Shown here: positions 51,890 through 60,821 of the stretch, piece after piece
Layout of the letters: every line of letters starts with the position of its first letter
Numbering within the stretch: position 1 is the stretch's first letter
Assembly (NCBI GenBank): GCA_963976875.1
Contig: CAXBML010000007.1
Span: forward strand, 62,001-126,000
Direction: 5' to 3'
DNA from: Berkiella_A sp963976875
Lineage (GTDB): Bacteria; Pseudomonadota; Gammaproteobacteria; Berkiellales; Berkiellaceae
Length of the DNA stretch: 64,000 nucleotides
The notes under the pieces: generated by a model
What the model saw: only the letters and a program-made list of their open reading frames with translations
The model's database searches: none
Told to the model about the DNA's origin: nothing
Program-made: the position numbers and the translations under genes

Positions 51890-51989
51890 TCAGGCTGAGC
51901 TAACGATGAGTAATAATTGGATGGCACTGACAATGCTTGGCGACCACATATAAAATATCCTGAGCCTCTTTAAGTATATTCAGATAGAA

Positions 51990-52018
51990 ATTATACGCCC
52001 TCTGAACACAGCTGTCAT
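51990..52018 (-). promoter_or_regulatory. Strong sigma-70 promoter before hemD
   Basis: On the minus strand ATGACA (52013-52018) and TATAAT (51990-51995) are separated by 17 bases. It is in the algR-hemD gap where hemC would be, about 100 bases before the hemD ATG. Confidence 0.6.
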
Positions 52019-52033
52019 GCCCACCCATACAAT

Positions 52034-52786
52034 TTACTTCCGAGTCATTTGGGTATTCATGACTTGCCTAACATTTGCAACATGTCGACGGCTCACATCC
52101 AAGGTCTCATCTTCGAGGCCACGAAGGCGAATGCAAGGCTGGCCATTGATATTCTTTTCTAAAGCTTGTATATCATCTAATGAAATCAAACAGTTTCGGT
52201 GAATCCTCAAATAGCGATCGCCAAATTCTGCTTCTAGCTCTTTCAAAGTGTCCTCTATTAAGACTTCCCCTTCTTTATGGCGAACGGTAACGTATTTATG
52301 TTCTGCTCGAAAATACAAAATATCATCTACAGGTACTAAAACGATGCCTTTTCGTGTACGAGAACTAATATGCGTTCGAGCCTTAGGGCTTCCATCTTCA
52401 TTTTGATTAAGTGCCTTCCACTGCTTTTTATTTGGTTTAACCACCTTGCCCAAGGCATCCACTAAACGTTCGGTTCGTAGCGGTTTTAGCAAATAATCCA
52501 CGGCATGTACTTTAAACGCCTCCAAAGCATATTCATCATACGCCGTTAAAAAGATGACCGCAGGCGGCTCATCCATACCCACCAAATGCCTAGCCACCTC
52601 CAGGCCATCCATACCCGGCATACGAATATCCAGCAGAACAATATCAGGATTCAACTCATCGATTTTCCGAAGTGCTTCTTGACCATTCTCGGCCTCGCCT
52701 ACCACTTCATGATCGGGTTGTTCACCCACAATCCTGGAGACTCTTTCTCTTGCCAACGCTTCATCATCAACAATTAAAATACGCAT
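52034..52786 (-). CDS. algR: LytTR response regulator AlgR
   Basis: 250 residues. Receiver domain with phospho-acceptor Asp53 in VLLDIRMPGMDG, then a LytTR DNA-binding domain (RKGIVLVPVDDILYFRAEHKYVTV, RIHRNCLIS). In Pseudomonas AlgR controls twitching and surface traits; here it stands with the sensor AlgZ and near a type IV pilus operon, so pilus or surface control is plausible. The gap to algZ is 70 bases. Confidence 0.92.
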   Translation of the reverse strand: MRILIVDDEALARERVSRIVGEQPDHEVVGEAENGQEALRKIDELNPDIVLLDIRMPGMDGLEVARHLVGMDEPPAVIFLTAYDEYALEAFKVHAVDYLLKPLRTERLVDALGKVVKPNKKQWKALNQNEDGSPKARTHISSRTRKGIVLVPVDDILYFRAEHKYVTVRHKEGEVLIEDTLKELEAEFGDRYLRIHRNCLISLDDIQALEKNINGQPCIRLRGLEDETLDVSRRHVANVRQVMNTQMTRK

Positions 52787-52856
52787 AGCCTAATCCTTTT
52801 ATCATCTCGTTTTGTTTTTAAAACCCTGCCCAAATAAGCACGTTATTATATACAGC

Positions 52857-53930
52857 CTACATTCCACCTTTTATATAGGGGAAAGAGACAGTTACTTCGT
52901 AGACATCCTCTAAAGGCGTGACCACTAATTTTGCATGGCTCCCAAATAATAAGTTTAGTCTATGTCTGATATTTCCCATAGCTATCTGGTTACCGTGCGT
53001 TTTTACACCCCTTGAATTAGATACAGGGTTCCGAATACAAATGTTAACGATGTTTCCCTTCATCTCGCCTTTAACAGAAATAGTGCCGCCTTCGGCCAAG
53101 GGCTGAATTCCGTGGTAAATAGAATTCTCGACCAAAGGCTGTAGTGTCAGCATAGGGATAGCGGAGTCTTGTGGCACTCGGGTTAAATCTACATCAAGTG
53201 TTAATCGATCTCCTAATCGTAACCCCTCAATCCGCAAGTAATTTCTACACAGAATCCACTCTTCTGATAAGGGAACCATAGAACCCGATTGCCGAAGACT
53301 GGCTCTAAATAACTCAGATAAATCTTCGACTGCTTGCTCAGCTAAATCTGGATCTTTTCGAATTAAGCTCGCAATTATATTCATGCTGTTGAATAAGAAG
53401 TGTGGTCGAATTCGAGCTTGTAACGCATCAACTCGTGCTTGGCTTTCTAATTCTATTCGTTGTTTCCATTGTTGCTGCACATAAAAATATCGTAACGCCA
53501 CCAAACTTAAAATGCCTGAAATGGCCGTGCATCTAAACACGAATTGCCCTAACGTTTCAGGGACACTGCCCCACTGATAATTTATTTGAATCAAAAAATA
53601 TTGCGCGCAAACTGCAATAATACTTGTAGTCAACACAATGAGCATGTATGCAAAAACGGTTGCCCACAATAATTGTAGTTTGGCCAGGTATCTTTTAGAT
53701 AAACACAATACACCGGCACTAGCTAGAGCAATCCACTGAACAAAAACAGATAATAAACCCAGCTCATCCCAAGACTCATTGAGTTTATCCCCTGTTGCCA
53801 AAATCAACATAAAGGCAATCAGCTGTGCACCAATAGACAGTATAAAAACAGATTTTACTGAGCAAAAGTTCGGTAAAAAAAATTCGTTTTCAACCGCTTC
53901 TTTTTTTGATTCAGATGGCGTTGATTCCAT
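52857..53930 (-). CDS. algZ: Sensor histidine kinase AlgZ/FimS-like
   Basis: 357 residues. Six membrane helices (about 27-155) precede a LytS-type kinase core: His177 in IRPHFLFNSMN, the N-box LTLQPLVENSIYHGI, and an ATP-lid region. Partner of AlgR. It contains the atypical short kinase domain of the family. ATG at 53930. Confidence 0.9.
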   Translation of the reverse strand: MESTPSESKKEAVENEFFLPNFCSVKSVFILSIGAQLIAFMLILATGDKLNESWDELGLLSVFVQWIALASAGVLCLSKRYLAKLQLLWATVFAYMLIVLTTSIIAVCAQYFLIQINYQWGSVPETLGQFVFRCTAISGILSLVALRYFYVQQQWKQRIELESQARVDALQARIRPHFLFNSMNIIASLIRKDPDLAEQAVEDLSELFRASLRQSGSMVPLSEEWILCRNYLRIEGLRLGDRLTLDVDLTRVPQDSAIPMLTLQPLVENSIYHGIQPLAEGGTISVKGEMKGNIVNICIRNPVSNSRGVKTHGNQIAMGNIRHRLNLLFGSHAKLVVTPLEDVYEVTVSFPYIKGGM

Positions 53931-54029
53931 TGGACACTTAAAACCCTGTAATCTTTATAGGTACTTTTAGCATTTTGACCTAAATATGATGAGCATACGG
54001 ACGGTTACATTATATTAATTAAAGTATAG

Positions 54030-54710
54030 TTACTCTGCGCCAATTAAACTATTTTGAATCCATTGCCCCAAATCAAGGCACTCTTGAGCGCAGACAGCGT
54101 GTGCCATAGGATAAGACTTTATGATGGGCTGATATCCCAGCTCTGTTAAAAGCGCTTGAGATTGGTGTGCCGCTGAGATAGGCACCACAGGATCCATTGT
54201 GCCATGAGCAATAAAAATAGGTATCGCGGCATTAGCGACATGCTTTTGCTCTTTAAGCAAGCCTGGCAAAGGTAGGTAGCTAGACAGAATACCTAGTCCT
54301 GCCAATGATTCTGTGTACCGAAGCGCTGTGTGTCCGGCAACAGCCCCACCTTGAGAAAATCCCATAATAATGATTTTATTCGCTGGGATTCCTTGTTCCT
54401 GCTCATGTACAATTAAATCTATCAACCAGCTTTCAGATTGCAAAATACCCACAGCATCCTGTCTTTTATCCAACTCTACATGGGAAATATCATACCAAGC
54501 TGGCATGTGCGCCCCACCATTGATCGTGACCGCCTGATGAGGCGCATGAGGAAAAATAAAACGAATTCTATGTGTATTAGATAGCCCCAGCATCGGAATA
54601 ATATCTGAGAAATCATCCCCAGAGGCACCTAAGCCATGCAGCCAAATTACACTGCTATCTGCTATTTGCTTCGGTTCTATAATAATTCTTTCTAACAATG
54701 AATCTGCCAT
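54030..54710 (-). CDS. Carboxylesterase/phospholipase of the alpha/beta-hydrolase fold
   Basis: A 226-residue esterase from the ATG at 54710 (MADSLLERIIIEP), with AGAGG upstream; an earlier start at 54746 is not needed. Oxyanion region VIWLHGLGASGDDF, nucleophile in GFSQGGAVAGH, acid in HGTMDPVVP and catalytic His in YPMAHAVCAQE. Matches the Abhydrolase_2 carboxylesterases, which hydrolyse short acyl esters or lysophospholipids. The gene stands between algZ and lptM. Confidence 0.93.
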   Translation of the reverse strand: MADSLLERIIIEPKQIADSSVIWLHGLGASGDDFSDIIPMLGLSNTHRIRFIFPHAPHQAVTINGGAHMPAWYDISHVELDKRQDAVGILQSESWLIDLIVHEQEQGIPANKIIIMGFSQGGAVAGHTALRYTESLAGLGILSSYLPLPGLLKEQKHVANAAIPIFIAHGTMDPVVPISAAHQSQALLTELGYQPIIKSYPMAHAVCAQECLDLGQWIQNSLIGAE

Positions 54711-54817
54711 GCAGCCTCTCTTATTGTTTTGGTTAAATATCTTCACTATGGGGTTATGTGCTATTATATATTTTTTAAATTTAGAAAGTTAACCAGAGTC
54801 TGCTCTGGAATTATTTC

Positions 54818-54943
54818 ATGAAAAATATAAAAGCATTTTCTCTACCTCTGACATTGATTACAATCTTCTTTTTATGTGGCTGTGGTCAAACAGGCCCGCT
54901 TACTTTACCACCAGAAAAAGCGCAAACCTATGGACCATTTTAA
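54818..54943 (+). CDS. lptM: Small lipoprotein LptM (YifL) family
   Basis: A 41-residue lipoprotein: signal segment, lipobox LCGC, then GQTGPLTLPP, the family core (compare CGxKGPLYxP). ATG at 54818. In E. coli LptM stabilises the LptDE outer-membrane LPS translocon. Its last 14 bases overlap the lysA start, and the lptM-lysA-dapF order is conserved. Confidence 0.88.
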   Translation: MKNIKAFSLPLTLITIFFLCGCGQTGPLTLPPEKAQTYGPF

Positions 54944-56189
54944 TTTTCAAAATAACGAACTATACGCCGAACAAGTTGCTATTCGAGAAATCGCCCAAAC
55001 TGTTGGTACACCTTGTTATATTTATTCCGTTGAAACACTCAAGCGCCATTGGCGCGCTTTTTCGGACGCCTTTAAAACCCGCCCGCATAAAATTTGCTAT
55101 GCTGTCAAAGCAAATAGTAATTTGGCTGTATTAAATGTTTTAGCAGAATTAGGTTCAGGGTTTGATGTGGTGTCCAAAGGTGAGCTCATGCGCGTTATTG
55201 CCGCAAAAGGCGACCCAAGAAAAGTGGTCTACTCTGGTGTGGGTAAAACAGCAGATGAAATTGCATTTGCGCTAGAAAAAAATATCTTTTGTTTTAACGT
55301 TGAGTCTAAAGCAGAATTACAAAACATACAAAAAATTGCCCAGCATTTAGACAAAGTTGCGCCAATTGCATTGCGCATAAACCCAGATATTGACGCAAGA
55401 AGTCACCCTTATATCGTCACTGGACTAAAAGAAAGCAAATTTGGGATCCCTTATCAACATGCATTATCTCTTTATCAATACGCTCAAACCCAATCTCACT
55501 TAAAAATTATTGGTCTAGATTACCATATAGGCTCACAGTTAGTGGAGCTATCCCCTTTTGTAGCAGCTATAAATAAGATGAATGACTTAATTAAAACTTT
55601 ATTAGAACATAATATTCCTCTAGAGTTTTTAGATATTGGTGGTGGACTGGGCGTTATTTATGAAAAAGAAACCCCGCCTTTACCTGATGAGTACGCTAAA
55701 GCCATTATTGAGCACTGTCCTTTCAAAGAGTTGACCTTAATATTAGAACCAGGCCGAGCCATTGCGGCTAATGCCGGTATATTGGTTAGCAAAGTCATCT
55801 ATCTTAAAGAAGGTCAAGAAAAAAATTTCTGCATTGTGGATGCAGCGATGAATGATCTACTCCGCCCCTCACTTTATCAAGCATGGCAAAATATTATTCC
55901 CATTCATGAGAACGCTGACGCCAACACACAAGCTAAAATTTATGACATTGTGGGCCCAGTATGCGAGAGTGGCGATTTTCTAGGAAAAGATAGATTGTTA
56001 AGCGTCAAACCAAATGATTATTTGGCTGTTCGCTCCGCTGGCGCCTATGGCTTTGTCATGAGTTCAAACTATAATTCCAGAGCTCGGGCCTGCGAAGTCA
56101 TGGTCCATCATGACCAATTTCAAGTTGTGCGAAAACGGGAGTCGCTTGAAGAACTGTATCATGAGGAATCTTTGTGGCAAAATTCTTAA
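54930..56189 (+). CDS. lysA: Diaminopimelate decarboxylase
   Basis: 419 residues from the ATG at 54930 (MDHFNFQNNELYAE), inside the lptM tail. PLP-binding Lys60 in ICYAVKANSNLAVL, FDVVSKGE, the glycine-rich DIGGGLG, the EPGRAIAANAG phosphate-binding segment, and the Cys/Tyr-containing VGPVCESGDF/GAYGFVMSSNYNSR. Final step of lysine synthesis: decarboxylation of meso-DAP. Overlap with lptM, then dapF 46 bases on. Confidence 0.97.
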   Translation: MDHFNFQNNELYAEQVAIREIAQTVGTPCYIYSVETLKRHWRAFSDAFKTRPHKICYAVKANSNLAVLNVLAELGSGFDVVSKGELMRVIAAKGDPRKVVYSGVGKTADEIAFALEKNIFCFNVESKAELQNIQKIAQHLDKVAPIALRINPDIDARSHPYIVTGLKESKFGIPYQHALSLYQYAQTQSHLKIIGLDYHIGSQLVELSPFVAAINKMNDLIKTLLEHNIPLEFLDIGGGLGVIYEKETPPLPDEYAKAIIEHCPFKELTLILEPGRAIAANAGILVSKVIYLKEGQEKNFCIVDAAMNDLLRPSLYQAWQNIIPIHENADANTQAKIYDIVGPVCESGDFLGKDRLLSVKPNDYLAVRSAGAYGFVMSSNYNSRARACEVMVHHDQFQVVRKRESLEELYHEESLWQNS

Positions 56190-56235
56190 GACGGATCGAA
56201 TTAATTGACACCCTATTTTCAAGGACAATATACTC

Positions 56236-57102
56236 ATGAGCCAAAAAATCAATTTTGTAAAAATGCATGGCTTAGGAAATGACTTTGTTGTTTTAGACAG
56301 GATCACCCAATTTTTTCCAATCAATCGATCTCTCATTAAAAAAATAGGTGACCGCAATTTAGGCATTGGCTGCGATCAAATCTTAATTGTTGATCCCCCC
56401 ACTCACCCTGAGCACGATTTCAACTATAGAATATTTAATGCTAATGGCAAAGAAGTAGAGCAGTGTGGAAATGGTGCCAGATGCTTTGGTCGATACATTT
56501 ATGAAAAGGGATTGTCAGAAAAAAATATACTGACAGTAGGCTGCTTAAGCGGAACGATTCAAATTGATATTAGCACCCCCAACCATATTACCGCTAATAT
56601 TGGCCAACCCCAGTCCCCTGTTAAAAATAAAGATTTTAAAATTCATAAATTGAAAGAAATTAGCGCGGGACGTTATCGTATAGCCATTCAAAAAACACAC
56701 AAAGAAGTGCAACTGATATCTCTAGGGAATCCACATTGCGTTCTTTCGGTCCCCAGCTTAAAAGAAACAAATGTTGCCTCAATAGGACGCACCTTACAAA
56801 ATCACCCCTGCTTCCCTCAAGGCATCAACGTGAGCTTTGTGGAACTTTTAGCGAGAAACCATATAAAAGTAAAGGTTTACGAGCGCGGGGCCGGCGAAAC
56901 CCAAGCCTGTGGAAGTGCTGCTGCAGCCTCTGTTATTGCCGGCATCCAGCAAAAAGAACTGAACCACTCCGTCCAGGTAGACATGCCAGGTGGCAGCCTA
57001 TCTGTAGAATGGCCCGATGGCAATGTGGGCGTTAGCATCAGTGGCCCAACCTCTAGTGTTTTTGAAGGACGTTTTTTGCTGTCGCAAGCAGCGCCGATGT
57101 AA
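56236..57102 (+). CDS. dapF: Diaminopimelate epimerase
   Basis: 288 residues. It converts LL-DAP to meso-DAP for peptidoglycan and lysine. Cys77 in QCGNGARCFG and the second catalytic Cys in GAGETQACGSAAAA form the two-cysteine active site. KMHGLGNDFVVLD begins the protein and the family length is normal. Confidence 0.97.
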   Translation: MSQKINFVKMHGLGNDFVVLDRITQFFPINRSLIKKIGDRNLGIGCDQILIVDPPTHPEHDFNYRIFNANGKEVEQCGNGARCFGRYIYEKGLSEKNILTVGCLSGTIQIDISTPNHITANIGQPQSPVKNKDFKIHKLKEISAGRYRIAIQKTHKEVQLISLGNPHCVLSVPSLKETNVASIGRTLQNHPCFPQGINVSFVELLARNHIKVKVYERGAGETQACGSAAAASVIAGIQQKELNHSVQVDMPGGSLSVEWPDGNVGVSISGPTSSVFEGRFLLSQAAPM

Positions 57103-57230
57103 ATGCCATGTGTCAATCAAAAAGGGTAATGCCCCACCCCCAAGATTTCTGGATAATTTCCAAATTTCCCCTATCGCCAAAAGCATGCAAGTTTGCTATC
57201 CTGATTAGAAATTAACTAAGTTATAAAACT

Positions 57231-57725
57231 ATGAAAACAAATTTCAGACTTACATACACATCTCTTTTCTGTTTTTCTTTATTGGCTTTTGCTTCTTCGC
57301 TGTTTCTACAATATGGAATAGGCCTTGTTCCTTGTCCGCTTTGCCTTATTGCGCGATTTTTAGTTTTATTCCTAGTCTTTGTTTATTGTGCAGCTGCCTT
57401 ACATAATCCCGCCAAAAGGGGGCGCATGGGGTATGCTCTAACTGCATTTACTACAGCCTCTCTAGGTATTGTTGTGACTCTACGTCATTTATGGATGATG
57501 CAGCTTCCGCCAGAAAAAGTTCCAGCATGCACCCCGGGGCTAGATTATTTATTAGGCACCTTGCCCGCATTGGAAGCTTTGCTTGTCGTTCTTAATGGCT
57601 CAGGCGAATGCGCCCAACAAGAAGGGCAATTTATGGGTATTTCATTGCCAGGATGGACCTTGCTAGTGTTTGTCATACTTGCAATAGGCAGCTTGCTACC
57701 AATTATTAAGCAAAAAAAAGGGTAG
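57231..57725 (+). CDS. dsbB: Disulfide bond formation protein DsbB
   Basis: A 164-residue inner-membrane protein with four helices. The first redox pair is Cys35 and Cys38 in VPCPLCLIARF; a second periplasmic loop carries single Cys residues in PACTPGLDYLL and GSGECAQQEG. It reoxidises DsbA and passes electrons to quinone. Closely followed by an imperfect terminator at 57718. Confidence 0.94.
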   Translation: MKTNFRLTYTSLFCFSLLAFASSLFLQYGIGLVPCPLCLIARFLVLFLVFVYCAAALHNPAKRGRMGYALTAFTTASLGIVVTLRHLWMMQLPPEKVPACTPGLDYLLGTLPALEALLVVLNGSGECAQQEGQFMGISLPGWTLLVFVILAIGSLLPIIKQKKG

Positions 57726-57742
57726 CTTTTAGCCACCCTTTT
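57718..57742 (+). terminator. Imperfect terminator after dsbB
   Basis: AAAGGGTAGC and GCCACCCTTT pair with one mismatch around a short loop and lead into TTTT, right over the dsbB stop codon. Confidence 0.6.
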
Positions 57743-58222
57743 ATGTAATCCTTTACAAAGCTTTTGAGTCCGTTCAGATCAAATGTGCTCCGTGCTTGTT
57801 ATTTGTGCGTCCATTTTTGATCTATTTAGCTTGAGAAAGTCCCTTTCTCACTTTTCATCCGTGTTAAGCGGCAATCCTTTGCCTTTTGATGCTGGCAACA
57901 AGTCCGTGTAAGCCTGCAACGCTACCCACATCATTCCCTGATGTGGGTCTAGGTATAATTTAACAAATTTTTGGCCTCTCTCAACATGGCAAAAAAGCAC
58001 ACAAAAATAGTTAACCAAATAAATATTAATGGGAATTATTATATTGTTCCTATTTATCAAACTGTTAAAAAAATATCTTCTCTATGCTACAGAACTTACC
58101 CCATCCAAGAATAGACATAGGTTTACATCTACTTGAGATATGACTTACAAACAAAATCAAAATATAGCTATTCTGCAAACAAAACTTGACTATGTCTCCG
58201 AACAAGCTTTACTTATATGTAT
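57743..58222. other. Gene-poor stretch between dsbB and rsd
   Basis: About 480 bases with no credible gene. A perfect 10-bp hairpin (ACCCACATCA at 57924-57933 with TGATGTGGGT at 57939-57948, loop of five) lies within it. A GAGAAAG/CTTTCTC inverted repeat lies near 57832-57850. A minus-strand 70-codon ORF at 57848-58060 spans the hairpin but has no recognisable product. The stretch may be a decayed gene or an intergenic repeat. Confidence 0.5.
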
Positions 58223-58260
58223 GAGGGCAAGATTATGAAGTCCCTTGCTGGTTAGCCCTC
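58223..58260 (+). promoter_or_regulatory. Structured leader before rsd
   Basis: GAGGGC (58223-58228) pairs with GCCCTC (58255-58260), with an inner GCAAG/CTTGC stem, 31 bases before the rsd ATG. A TTGACT hexamer lies upstream at 58186-58191, without a convincing -10 partner. A possible leader structure or attenuator. Confidence 0.35.
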
Positions 58261-58291
58261 CCGTGCCACTTGGCCATTACCGGAGGAATCT

Positions 58292-58762
58292 ATGCCAAGA
58301 AATAACTTGAAATCAAAAAAAGATATTACACAAGCCTTAAAAAGATGGCTCAACTACCGACAAGAGCTGATCATTCAATTCAATAGCTTATGCCACTATA
58401 GGCCTTTTGTTCAAAATGCTGAAAGTGCCGAGCTAAAAGCAATACTCCTAACTTTTTGTCAAGATTTAATTGACTATGTCTCTATGGGCCAATTTGAAAT
58501 ATTTGCTTTATTAATGAAACAAATTGAAGAGATTTCAGGAGGAGACTTGCCTTCTGAAGTTCTTATTGAAGAATTAAAGCAAACAACATTAGCCGCCTTA
58601 GAGTTTAGTGATAAGTATGCCACAGCGCCCGATTTACGGACGCTTGACACAGATCTCAGTTATTTAGGTGAAAAAATTGCGTGTCGATTTGACTTAGAAG
58701 ATGACTTGGTTGCTTATTACCCCCTGAATGCAGAGGTGACAACAAAGAAAAAAGCAGGTTAA
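58292..58762 (+). CDS. rsd: Regulator of sigma D (Rsd/AlgQ)
   Basis: 156 residues, helical. The family pattern is seen in KRWLNYRQELIIQFNSLC, LLTFCQDLIDYVSMGQFEIF and EKIACRFDLEDDL. Rsd binds the housekeeping sigma factor and favours alternative sigmas. GGAGG precedes the ATG. It lies with dsbB and the H1-like gene as in Pseudomonas (dsb-algQ-algP neighbourhood). Ends 3 bases before the convergent fdxA stop. Confidence 0.9.
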   Translation: MPRNNLKSKKDITQALKRWLNYRQELIIQFNSLCHYRPFVQNAESAELKAILLTFCQDLIDYVSMGQFEIFALLMKQIEEISGGDLPSEVLIEELKQTTLAALEFSDKYATAPDLRTLDTDLSYLGEKIACRFDLEDDLVAYYPLNAEVTTKKKAG

Positions 58763-58764
58763 AG

Positions 58765-59088
58765 TTATGACTCGAGCAGTTTTAGCTTGTCTTTTATCCC
58801 GTCCCATTTTTGGGCCTCGGGCATCGGATCCTTGTGCGCAGTGATGACTGGCCAATCCCTTGATTTCTTAGCATTAAGTTCTAAGAAATGCTCTTGGGAT
58901 TCGGGCAAATCATCCTCGGCAACAATCGCTTCTGCCGGACATTCTGGTTCACATAGGGCACAGTCGATACACTCGTCGGGATCGATGACCAAAAAATTAG
59001 GGCCCTCATGAAAGCAGTCTACCGGGCAAACCTCAACACAATCGGTATATTTACAATTAATACAATTATCAGTCACTACAAATGTCAT
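58765..59088 (-). CDS. fdxA: 7Fe-8S ferredoxin
   Basis: A 107-residue ferredoxin with NCINCKYTDCVEVCPVDCFHEG and DECIDCALCEPECPAEAI, giving the cysteine pattern of one [3Fe-4S] and one [4Fe-4S] cluster. The C-terminal extension is typical of FdxA. Electron carrier in the cytoplasm; possible partner of the NADP reductase at 46863. Confidence 0.95.
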   Translation of the reverse strand: MTFVVTDNCINCKYTDCVEVCPVDCFHEGPNFLVIDPDECIDCALCEPECPAEAIVAEDDLPESQEHFLELNAKKSRDWPVITAHKDPMPEAQKWDGIKDKLKLLES

Positions 59089-59294
59089 ACTGGTCTCTTT
59101 TGGTCATTATTGATATAAAAACCAGCAAATTATAACATGCAGACTTACGCGCGTGCACGAAATAACTTCTTCTTTTCGCGAGCGATCGCGCAAAGAACCC
59201 TAGCCCAAACTTGTTAGCCAATGGTATACTGCCCGCGTTCGGGCAATAAGACTCCGTGCTTATTGCAATACCTATATTTTTCAGGAGTATCCAA

Positions 59295-60167
59295 ATGCCA
59301 AGAGTTAAAAAAGCCACCCCTTCTTCTAAACCCGTTAAAAAAGTGGCCAAACGCATGACCCAAACCACCCAAGATGAAAGCTCTGCGTTACATCAAGCAA
59401 TGATTGGCAACTTGATCAAACTTGATAAACACTGGAATAAACAACTAAGCAGCGTAAAAAAACAACTAGACGCGCAAAAAGCACAACTAAAAAAAGCACA
59501 AGACAAATTAAAAGTGCTTAAAACCACCCGCTCAGAAAAAGCAAAATTAGCAAAAACAAAAGCAAACAATAGCGCAAAAAAGCAGCTAGAAAAAGCAACC
59601 ATCGCTTTCCAAACTCAACAAGAAAAAGTGCAAGATATCAAATTACAAGTTAACCAATCTCGCGAAAAATTTCAAACAGCTAAATTAACATTGAAAAAAT
59701 ATGTTACTTTGAATAAAACAATTGAGGCAGCGGAAAAAGATTGGCTAAAACAGCTTAATGAAAACAAAAAATCAGAAAAAGTTGTTAAAAAAGAAGTGGT
59801 TGCAAAAAAAGCACAGCCCGCTAAAAAAACTAAGGCTGCCTCTGAAAAAGCCGCGGCGAAAATAAAGCCTGCAAAAAAAGCGAAAGCAGTCGCCGAAAAG
59901 GCGCCCGCAAAAGCAAAAGCTGCCACTGAAAAAGCACCTGCAAAAGCAAAAGCTGCCCCCAAAACTAAGGCTGCTAATAAAAAAGCACCCGCAAAACCAA
60001 AGGCAGCAAAAAAATCTAAGAATACAGTTATGAAAGCAAAAGAAAATTCTGTGTTAGCCCCAGAAATGGATTCTGACAATAATGCTCATAATCTTGCCGA
60101 GCTTGGTACAGAAATCTCTGATGCCATGCATGTTGACATCTCTGAGTTTGAAGCCGCAACAGTATAG
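59295..60167 (+). CDS. Histone H1-like, lysine/alanine-rich DNA-binding protein (AlgP-like)
   Basis: 290 residues from the ATG at 59295 (MPRVKKATPSSK), with AGGAG at 59283-59287. The N-terminal 160 residues are a Lys-rich coiled coil; the C-terminus holds repeats of KAKAA, EKAPAKAKAA and KKAPAKPKAAKK, as in histone H1 and Pseudomonas AlgP. A short acidic tail ends the chain. It probably binds DNA non-specifically as a nucleoid protein. The DNA of the repeats is itself repetitive, so length variation is likely. Confidence 0.85.
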   Translation: MPRVKKATPSSKPVKKVAKRMTQTTQDESSALHQAMIGNLIKLDKHWNKQLSSVKKQLDAQKAQLKKAQDKLKVLKTTRSEKAKLAKTKANNSAKKQLEKATIAFQTQQEKVQDIKLQVNQSREKFQTAKLTLKKYVTLNKTIEAAEKDWLKQLNENKKSEKVVKKEVVAKKAQPAKKTKAASEKAAAKIKPAKKAKAVAEKAPAKAKAATEKAPAKAKAAPKTKAANKKAPAKPKAAKKSKNTVMKAKENSVLAPEMDSDNNAHNLAELGTEISDAMHVDISEFEAATV

Positions 60168-60176
60168 GCTGCATCA

Positions 60177-60206
60177 TCCGTATGCCGGCGAAAGCTAGCA
60201 TACGGA
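60177..60206. terminator. Hairpin after the H1-like gene
   Basis: TCCGTATGC (60177-60185) and GCATACGGA (60198-60206) form a perfect 9-bp stem with a 12-base loop between two convergent stops (60167 and 60243). No clear T-run on either side. Confidence 0.5.
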
Positions 60207-60242
60207 TATTAACTGCCAAACGAACATCAAAAAGCAAGCACA

Positions 60243-60821
60243 CTACCGCCCGAGCCAACGAAAAACAGCGCGCTCAGTTACTCTTAAAATACTAAAAAAT
60301 AATTCTTTAATGGGTCGCCTTGTATATTGGCAAATTGGTTGAGAAAAATATCTTGCTTGGCATGGCGCCAAACAACTGGCCAAAATCCCCGTCAATAATC
60401 TATCATCAACAATCAACAAGCGACTTGTGGCGACACCACGTGAGTAAGCAACCTCAATTAGTCCGTCTGGGTAGGGCTTTTTGGCAACCGATTCTACCCA
60501 TTGAATGCCAGGAAAATGCTTCTGAAAATAGGCTTTCCTCAATGGCTTGGGTTTATTGCTCAAAATAGCAATACGTTGCTCCCCTATATTCATGCTCATT
60601 TTTTTGAGCCATGCGTGAGCAGTTGCAGTTGGTTCACTCGCATTATGGGGAGCAAGTACCCCATCAAAATCTAAAACCAAAACAGCAACATTTAAATTTT
60701 CCAGCTCTGAAAACTGTAACTCACTTAAGCTATTTATTTGGAGATTTTTTTGGGTAATGTATCGATGTAATGCCTTGCGGTTTTGCCACCCCTGACTCAG
60801 GGCATAAAAAAATCTAATCAT
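60243..60821 (-). CDS. HAD-superfamily phosphatase, YqeG-like
   Basis: 192 residues from the ATG at 60821, which overlaps the upstream stop as ATGA; a longer start at 60863 is not needed. HAD motif I DFDGVLAPHNASEP, motif II LSNKP, Lys in motif III (KKPYPDGL) and motif IV VDDRLLTG. The pattern fits the YqeG HAD-IIIA phosphatases, whose substrate is uncertain (phosphatidylglycerophosphate in some relatives). Translationally coupled to the dehydrogenase gene. Confidence 0.88.
   Translation of the reverse strand: MIRFFYALSQGWQNRKALHRYITQKNLQINSLSELQFSELENLNVAVLVLDFDGVLAPHNASEPTATAHAWLKKMSMNIGEQRIAILSNKPKPLRKAYFQKHFPGIQWVESVAKKPYPDGLIEVAYSRGVATSRLLIVDDRLLTGILASCLAPCQARYFSQPICQYTRRPIKELFFSILRVTERAVFRWLGR

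Noticed and set aside
57848..58060. 70-codon minus-strand ORF
   Set aside because: It spans a perfect palindrome, has no family and an odd composition; kept only as a note in the gene-poor stretch.
59672..60079. Long Phe/Ala-rich ORF antisense to the H1-like gene
   Set aside because: It is the complement of the Lys/Ala repeat (AAA and GCN codons read backwards), not an independent gene.
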